Positions 59,501 through 64,000 of a DNA stretch of 64,000 bases are shown here, piece by piece. A program made the translations under genes and the position numbers. The DNA lies in contig NZ_QGHA01000006.1 in assembly GCF_003148845.1 (NCBI RefSeq), positions 1 through 64,000 on the forward strand, written 5' to 3'. The notes beneath the pieces were generated by a model that was not told the DNA's origin, made no database searches, and was given only the letters and a program-made list of their open reading frames with translations. This stretch comes from Mucilaginibacter oryzae (GTDB lineage: Bacteria; Bacteroidota; Bacteroidia; Sphingobacteriales; Sphingobacteriaceae). The first letter of the stretch is position 1. Each line of letters begins with the position of its first letter.

Positions 59501-62500
59501 GTAACCATCGCGCAGGTTTTTAATATTCAGCGACAAAGATTGCTCATTGAGCTTGGTATTGGTTTGCAGGTTGTTATAATTACGCTGGCGGTTAATACCC
59601 GGCGGTACCACGTAAGGCACAGGTGTGCGGTTACCGTTTTCCTCAATATTTACCGCCTGCACATCAATGGTGGAGTTATCGGCCGGTGGATTTTTAATAG
59701 CCGGATCGGCAATCACATTCAGCGGGTTTTTCTCGTTATTAAAAGCGCGCCATTCGCCGCGTACCAGTTCAAGCGCCGCGAAGCGGAGCACGGCCGTATC
59801 GGCAAAGTTGGTCATAAACATCCGCATAAAACGGATGGCCTTAAAATCCTGAATATTGCCAACTTTGCTTTGATAATCGGTAATCGGGATCCTGAACTGG
59901 TACCAGTTAACCGCCTGCGTGGTACCATTGGGCAGTTTTACCTGCGCGGTAACCTTATCGCTGATATAATTCTGGCCAACCACCAGATCCGCCGGGCGCA
60001 TAGATACTTTATATTGAAAGTACGAATCTTCCTGGCTCATGTTGTTATCCCTGTTGATGTCTTCGCCATCGGGCAGCGAAGTTGATGCCGAGTTTTGCAA
60101 GCCAAGCTCGGCCTGAGATTGCTGCGCGGTTTTGGAGTTACCATCGGTGCCGTTGTACCTGCTGTACCTGTCAAGGATACCGGCACGGGCCTGGTCAAGC
60201 GCAGGGCCCTGGTAGTACTGGTAATCGTCAGACGATGGGTCGGCCGCAAGGTTAGCGGCGGCCTGCGCGTTCAACTGCCCCTGTAGCTGTTGTACTACGG
60301 GTGCGAACTTGGTTTTCTCATCCTGGTCGTTCAAACCATCCAGCCCCACGTCCTGCAGTTTACGGGCATCCGGATTGTTATCAAAAGCGTTAATAACCGG
60401 CTGCAGTTTTGATACCCGGCCCCAGTTGGTTTCATCAACCTTGGTCAGGTCGCCGTCAACCGGCAGGGCATTTTCCAGGCTCTTGCGGCCATCCTTTAAA
60501 ATATCTTCAGATAGCGAACCCAGGTTAAAGTACAAATCCCCTCCCGCCGAGTTCGGCTTGTAGATAAAAGGGTCAAGCACCCAAAATTCAATGTACGATA
60601 CGTTGAGCGATTCAAAATCATTGGTTTCCAGCTTTCTGAACATACCGCCCCAGCGGTTTTTAGGGTTTTGCAGCGTACCATCAGGGTTAATGCCGGTGGT
60701 AGCGTAGTTATAAGGCCCGCGGATGGTTGGATAAAAGGCCATATTTAAAGTAGCCAGGCTTAAGGGCTGCCCGGTGGCCGATTGCTTGTACGGGAAAACT
60801 TCCTGCTCAATAACCTGCCTTACGTAATGGTTTGAAAGTTCGCTCCGGGTTATAGGTATCGAGCCTGTGTTGGTGTAAAATATCGGGTCGATATTGTAAA
60901 AGGCCAGCCTTGCGCGGTTGTAGCCATAGCTGAGGTCATCAAACAAACCCGACTCGGAAAAAAGCTGCGGCGTACCCGAAATTTGCCAGGCATTAGCGCT
61001 TTTTAAATCGATAACCGACTGGCTGTTTTCAAAATCATCGAGGTAGGAAGTGCCGTTTTTCGATCCCGCGAAATTGAGCGCGCCTGGGCTGCCTGGCATC
61101 AGCCTGGCAAACTCGCCATAAAAATTGATGGATGAAGGAACTTTGGTATGAATACCCGGAATTTTATCAACCAGGCGGGTTAAAAACCTTGAGTTGGAGC
61201 TATAGTTTGCATCAAAGCCCCAAATGGTGTTCGATATTGATTCTTCGCCGGCAATTTCATTCTGGGTAATGGGTTGCTCGGTTAAGTGCATCAGGGTAGC
61301 CCCTAACTGCAGTTTATCGCTGGCGCGATAATCCAGCCGGGTTCCGTACAATGATTTTTGTTGTACGCCAAACAGTTCATTGTTTTCAAGCTTAACGGTA
61401 ATAGGCTGGCCCGATGATAATAATGCCTGGTTAAGGATCCTGATACGGCCGGCGTTGTAATCAACCGTATAGTCATTCCCCTCCTGCAGTTTAACCGTAC
61501 CGGCGGTAACCACTACCGATCCCTGCGGAATGTTCACCGCGTTAAGCTGGTACTCCGAACCGCCTGTTGATGTGTACGTACCTTTAATTACGTAGCGGTT
61601 AAGCGCCGGGAAGTATTGCTGGGCGATGGTTTTGGTAGAATCGTACAGGGGCTGGTAAACGTAGCGTTTGGCCAGGTCGGCCTCGCCCGCTGTAAATTTG
61701 GATGCCAGGTCAGAGCCGAAAGGCTCAACCGTTGGGAACGAAATGCGCCCGTTTTGCGAATCGATGGTGATCCCCTCCAAAAAGTCGAAATAACCATCCG
61801 GCTTTTTATCACCCTGCTGGTTCAGGTTATCCAAACCCGATACCTGCAGCCACAGTTTGCCTTTAAGGTTCTGTCCGTCTTCCATCACGGTTTTTTCAAT
61901 GCCAGATTTATCGTCGAGGCGGGTAACGGTGAGTTTAAAGTTGGATGGCGAGATCTGGAAGGCCCCAAGGGAATAGATATTTTTCATCATCAGGTCCCAC
62001 TGCGGCAAATTCGTTTTTAACAATTCACCTTTCAGCAATTTTACATACAGCATTTTAGGCGTAACCGGATCAACCGCTACATCGCTGCTAAACTCACCAA
62101 CCTGGTACTGTACACCGTTAACCGTGTATTGGTAGGCTACGGCCAGCACCTCGTCATTATTTAAAGGATAATTCAGGGAGATATAACCCAGCTGCGGGTG
62201 CAGGGTAAACTCCTTATCGGTAAGCTTACGGGCGTAAGTGAGTTTTGAATAGTTATCGGTACTGCCCGAGCCCTGGAAAAAGCTGGCTATAGCGTTGGAG
62301 TTGGTTTGCTTTGGGTTGCCCGGCAAAGCGCCTATGGTAGCCAACAGGTTGTTTGACTGCTGTGTAAAACCCTGCCCGCTAAAACCGGCCGGCAAACCGC
62401 TGAAACCTGCACCGCCCCTGAAACGCGTTTTATTGTAAGGATTATTTTCGCCCAGATCGGTGAAAGCCATAATATCGCGCGAATCGGTAGTTACGTTGGT

Positions 62501-63538
62501 ACGGTTGGTTGTCCAAACCTCAATTTTGGTGATGGTAACGTTCGAGCTGATGATGGGGATATTGGCCAGCGCCCTGTTGTAATTATTACGGAAATACTGC
62601 GCCAAAAAAAAGTGCTTGTTGGCCTCATAATCGGCCGGGGTAAGCCGGAACTCGCCCTGCTGCGAACCATTGGTAATAGTGATGGTTTTTGACTGCGAAC
62701 GCTGCTGCGAAAAAATGCTGGTAACATCCAACCTGCCAAACCTAAGCTTTGTTTTAACGCCAAAAAGTGCCTGGCTGCCGGTAATCAGCGTGGTATTTAA
62801 AGGCATACTTACCGTACCGGCCTCAATTTTTTGAATAATTTCATCCGGCGAACCTGTATAATCAAGCTTGATCTGGTTTTCAAACTGGAACTGCGCGTCG
62901 GTATTGTAATTGGTAGTGACTTTTAGTTTATCACCTATATTACCGGTTACATTCAGTTGGATGCGCTGATCAAAATTAAAATTAAACTGGCTGCGCTGGC
63001 GGGTGTTAAATAAAGGGTTTTGATTTTTGTTCACCTGCCCGGCCATGATCATCTCGGCCGAGCCCTGGGGGCGGATATCGATCACCGAACTGCCAAAAAT
63101 TTGCTCGAAGGTGCGGCTCCTTACCTTGATAGGCGGGATAAAGCCCGGCTGCTGCGAATCGTAAGCATAAGCATCGGCCTGTTGCTGGAAATTAATACGC
63201 CGGGTTGAACGCTGCCTTAGTTTTAAATATTGATCGAAGGTGAGGTATTGCGGCGGGCGATATAATAAATTGCCCACCCTTTCGTATAAAATATAGCGGT
63301 TGGTAACCGGGTCGTACTCAACTGTTCGCACCAAATTTGCAGGATCGGGACTAAAAATACCTTCCCTTAGCCGTGCGCTGCGCGGCGTAATGAGGTTTAT
63401 AGGTGCATTGGTTTTAACTGTATCATTTTTGGTTGCAGGCTGGGTTTGCTGCTGTTGTGCATACGCGCTTCCCATCCCACCTAATACCACGATGAACAAC
63501 ACACTTATAAGAAGCTTATAAGTAAATATTTTGATCAA
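56510..63538 (-). CDS. sprA: Type IX secretion outer-membrane translocon SprA
   Basis: At 2342 residues this is the largest gene here. SprA (Sov in Porphyromonas) is a 36-strand outer-membrane barrel through which T9SS cargo leaves the cell, needed for gliding in flavobacteria. Signal peptide about 1-27 (ending A-Y-A-Q); an N-terminal linker rich in Gln/Arg; repeated barrel segments with N-F-N-F-D-Q-R-I-Q-L-N-V-T-G-N-I-G-D-K-L; and the SprA-family blocks around W-F-D-E-L-R-L-T-D-F-D. The C-terminus ends with aromatic beta strands. The start is a TTG at 63538, since a stop lies in frame upstream with no ATG. It follows ruvA by 26 bases and is probably transcribed with it. Confidence 0.94.
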   Translation of the reverse strand: MIKIFTYKLLISVLFIVVLGGMGSAYAQQQQTQPATKNDTVKTNAPINLITPRSARLREGIFSPDPANLVRTVEYDPVTNRYILYERVGNLLYRPPQYLTFDQYLKLRQRSTRRINFQQQADAYAYDSQQPGFIPPIKVRSRTFEQIFGSSVIDIRPQGSAEMIMAGQVNKNQNPLFNTRQRSQFNFNFDQRIQLNVTGNIGDKLKVTTNYNTDAQFQFENQIKLDYTGSPDEIIQKIEAGTVSMPLNTTLITGSQALFGVKTKLRFGRLDVTSIFSQQRSQSKTITITNGSQQGEFRLTPADYEANKHFFLAQYFRNNYNRALANIPIISSNVTITKIEVWTTNRTNVTTDSRDIMAFTDLGENNPYNKTRFRGGAGFSGLPAGFSGQGFTQQSNNLLATIGALPGNPKQTNSNAIASFFQGSGSTDNYSKLTYARKLTDKEFTLHPQLGYISLNYPLNNDEVLAVAYQYTVNGVQYQVGEFSSDVAVDPVTPKMLYVKLLKGELLKTNLPQWDLMMKNIYSLGAFQISPSNFKLTVTRLDDKSGIEKTVMEDGQNLKGKLWLQVSGLDNLNQQGDKKPDGYFDFLEGITIDSQNGRISFPTVEPFGSDLASKFTAGEADLAKRYVYQPLYDSTKTIAQQYFPALNRYVIKGTYTSTGGSEYQLNAVNIPQGSVVVTAGTVKLQEGNDYTVDYNAGRIRILNQALLSSGQPITVKLENNELFGVQQKSLYGTRLDYRASDKLQLGATLMHLTEQPITQNEIAGEESISNTIWGFDANYSSNSRFLTRLVDKIPGIHTKVPSSINFYGEFARLMPGSPGALNFAGSKNGTSYLDDFENSQSVIDLKSANAWQISGTPQLFSESGLFDDLSYGYNRARLAFYNIDPIFYTNTGSIPITRSELSNHYVRQVIEQEVFPYKQSATGQPLSLATLNMAFYPTIRGPYNYATTGINPDGTLQNPKNRWGGMFRKLETNDFESLNVSYIEFWVLDPFIYKPNSAGGDLYFNLGSLSEDILKDGRKSLENALPVDGDLTKVDETNWGRVSKLQPVINAFDNNPDARKLQDVGLDGLNDQDEKTKFAPVVQQLQGQLNAQAAANLAADPSSDDYQYYQGPALDQARAGILDRYSRYNGTDGNSKTAQQSQAELGLQNSASTSLPDGEDINRDNNMSQEDSYFQYKVSMRPADLVVGQNYISDKVTAQVKLPNGTTQAVNWYQFRIPITDYQSKVGNIQDFKAIRFMRMFMTNFADTAVLRFAALELVRGEWRAFNNEKNPLNVIADPAIKNPPADNSTIDVQAVNIEENGNRTPVPYVVPPGINRQRNYNNLQTNTKLNEQSLSLNIKNLRDGYSRAAFRTFYNDLRRYKRMQMFIHAEGDYLKDNDLNAFIRLGVDYQDNYYEYELPLKITQPGTSDPQAIWPDANQMDLELDLLIRAKLARNHSNVAYNTLFKYVEGDKTVYIKGQPDLSRLRTIMLGVRNPYKGSSVIADDGLDKSGTVWFDELRLTDFDQRGGWAATARIDAKLADFADVTVSGSKTTVGFGTLDSRLNDRSQSDDQTYDVSANVELGKFFPDKSGIHIPAYINVSKQRSMPQYDPGAPDIELKSSLAAATSTKERDSIRNAALDITMRKSINFTNVRKARTNTNALNHIWDIENFNASYAYTEYNHHDFVTQNDIEKTYNLMLAYNYTNQPKYYSPFAKIIKKNTLALLRDFNFSLLPSRLNFSINFDRFYSENTLRDNDPNNFIPVPTTTFNKYFNITRVYGIGWNLSKSLQMDIDATNLAVVDEPAGRINGLKRDTLWDNLKKLGRTTNYNHTINFNYTVPVNKIPGLDWVSAIARYSTHFNWQTQPLFAINNPGYDVGNSIQNSRAIQLNPTLNLTSLYNKFPFIRKANNPNKKPNVLIGLLTSVKNLSATYTHTQGTFIPGYLPQSGFFGSSGGAPGLGFLLGSQADIRAKAVANGWISKDTLQNQLYTTTSNEDMHFRGVIEPFKDLRIELTAFKTQDHNYQANFKYLPSSNSIETLSPVTTGNYSVSILTIGTAFESAKGITNVSGTFQKFLDARTVISQKLGRTNPNSSGSADGYADGYGPNSQNVLVPAFLAAYTGKSPSGSNLSQFPKIPIPNWQVTYNGLSKISWFQDVFDSFDLSHGYRSAYNVTGYTSLLQYREENGASSARDLNNDFLPLYQFSQVTIFEQFVPLIGASMRFKNSMTANAEYRQSRALSLSLLNSQLAQQNEKIIVLGFGYHTRDFHFPFGWFEGFQHKDVNFKLDFSLRDNKTLIYRADIQSAEISSGAQNITVRPSIDYVINQRFNLNLFYDSNLTKPYTSQTFNTSFTNFGINLKLLLQ

Positions 63539-63564
63539 AAGTTTAGTCGAAATTTATTCACTAA

Positions 63565-64000
63565 TTATAGGGTTTTTAATGCAAATTTAATAAGTTCCTC
63601 AACCGTTAATTCACCATTATTTTTCTTTATTTCCTGATCCAGTACTTTTTCGGCCGCGTTGCGTGCAAAACCCAGCATTACGAGGGCCGAAAGCGCCTCA
63701 TCTTTAACCGTTGCGCTTACCGGAACCACGGTTAACGTATCCGGGCCTTCCTTCTTCAGTTTATCCTGCAACTCCAATATAATACGCTGCGCCGATTTGG
63801 GGCCTATGCCTTTAATACGCTGGATAAGCGATACATTACCATTTACAATAGCCGCCTGGATTTCGGTTGGGGTAATGGACGAAAGCATCATCCGCGCGGT
63901 GTTAGGCCCTATGCCCGAAATGGAAATTAAATGTAAGAACAAGCGCCGTTCGCCCTCGGTGGCAAATCCGTACAAGGTATGCGCGTCCTCTTTTACGTGC
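63565..64000 (-). CDS. ruvA: Holliday junction DNA helicase subunit RuvA (5' end outside window)
   Basis: The frame continues beyond the right edge; the window holds the C-terminal 144 residues. The visible start of this part, H-V-K-E-D-A-H-T-L-Y-G-F, ends domain I of RuvA. Two helix-hairpin-helix motifs follow, I-S-G-I-G-P-N-T-A and I-K-G-I-G-P-K-S-A, which bind the DNA backbone of the junction. The C-terminal domain III (D-E-A-L-S-A-L-V-M-L-G-F) contacts RuvB. The TTG at 63975 is an internal Leu codon and not the start. Confidence 0.95.
   Translation of the reverse strand, partial: HVKEDAHTLYGFATEGERRLFLHLISISGIGPNTARMMLSSITPTEIQAAIVNGNVSLIQRIKGIGPKSAQRIILELQDKLKKEGPDTLTVVPVSATVKDEALSALVMLGFARNAAEKVLDQEIKKNNGELTVEELIKFALKTL

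Noticed and set aside
59540..60085. A 181-codon antisense frame within sprA.
   Set aside because: sprA is continuous and well supported on the other strand; the antisense frame is a shadow of its codon bias.

Overview
The window looks like chromosome from a member of the Bacteroidota, most likely Sphingobacteriaceae (a Mucilaginibacter/Pedobacter-like soil or plant bacterium). Supporting this are the type IX secretion translocon SprA, a complete alternative complex III (actA-F) fused to a cytochrome c oxidase gene cluster, Bacteroidota-only families (DUF3341, the HGIHSPF-type methyltransferase-like protein, LytS/LytTR pair), weak Shine-Dalgarno sequences and promoter -7 boxes of the TAnnTTTG type (for example 7050-7057, 54733-54740 and, on the minus strand, 42166-42173). 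The genus is an inference; no rRNA or tRNA gene is visible.

Layout. 1-1855: accessory left edge with the end of an IS481-like insertion sequence, a small membrane ORF and a tyrosine recombinase with an operator-like GTTAC array. 1856-7970: hemW, a fasciclin protein, two tandem JmjC/cupin-8 paralogues, a NadR-like adenylyltransferase, an NTF2-like secreted protein and a PfkB sugar kinase. 8280-13905: a co-directional run of VWA protein, MoxR/BchI-like ATPase, membrane metallophosphoesterase, UbiA-like protein and methyltransferase. 14194-16478: small secreted protein and uvrC. 16667-20911: a two-component system downstream of a lipoprotein of the S9 peptidase fold that has lost its catalytic Ser and His. 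21065-25270: TPR protein, DUF4286, OmpA-like lipoprotein, DUF2461, DUF983.

25336-42083 is the core of the window: one minus-strand run, read actA-B-C-D-E-F, ctaC, ctaD, ctaA, ctaB, two subunit III genes, subunit IV, sco, DUF420 and a small CxxC membrane protein. Together these encode a quinol:cytochrome c oxidoreductase, the terminal oxidase that accepts its electrons, heme A synthesis and copper-site assembly. Unusual points are a six-heme ActA, a Sco protein with Tyr where a copper-ligand His is expected, and an EF-hand loop in the DUF420 protein.

42335-54506: a deoxyhypusine-synthase-like protein, a BamA/TamA-like barrel, an AT-rich two-gene cassette (a PD-(D/E)XK nuclease-like protein and an unrecognised partner, 44787-46225) that is the best candidate here for an undescribed system, a methyltransferase-like protein, a SirB1-like protein, a LytS/LytTR pair, several secreted or hypothetical proteins, an esterase, and prfB with a programmed +1 frameshift. 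54759-64000: pgi, the giant sprA, and ruvA running off the right edge.

Five intergenic spacers (7978-8174, 9392-9511, 22875-22962, 30541-30637, 47783-47882) carry long imperfect inverted repeats. Several have arms built from short iterated words, and one supplies the last codons and stop of a gene. They look like a class of small non-coding repeat elements.
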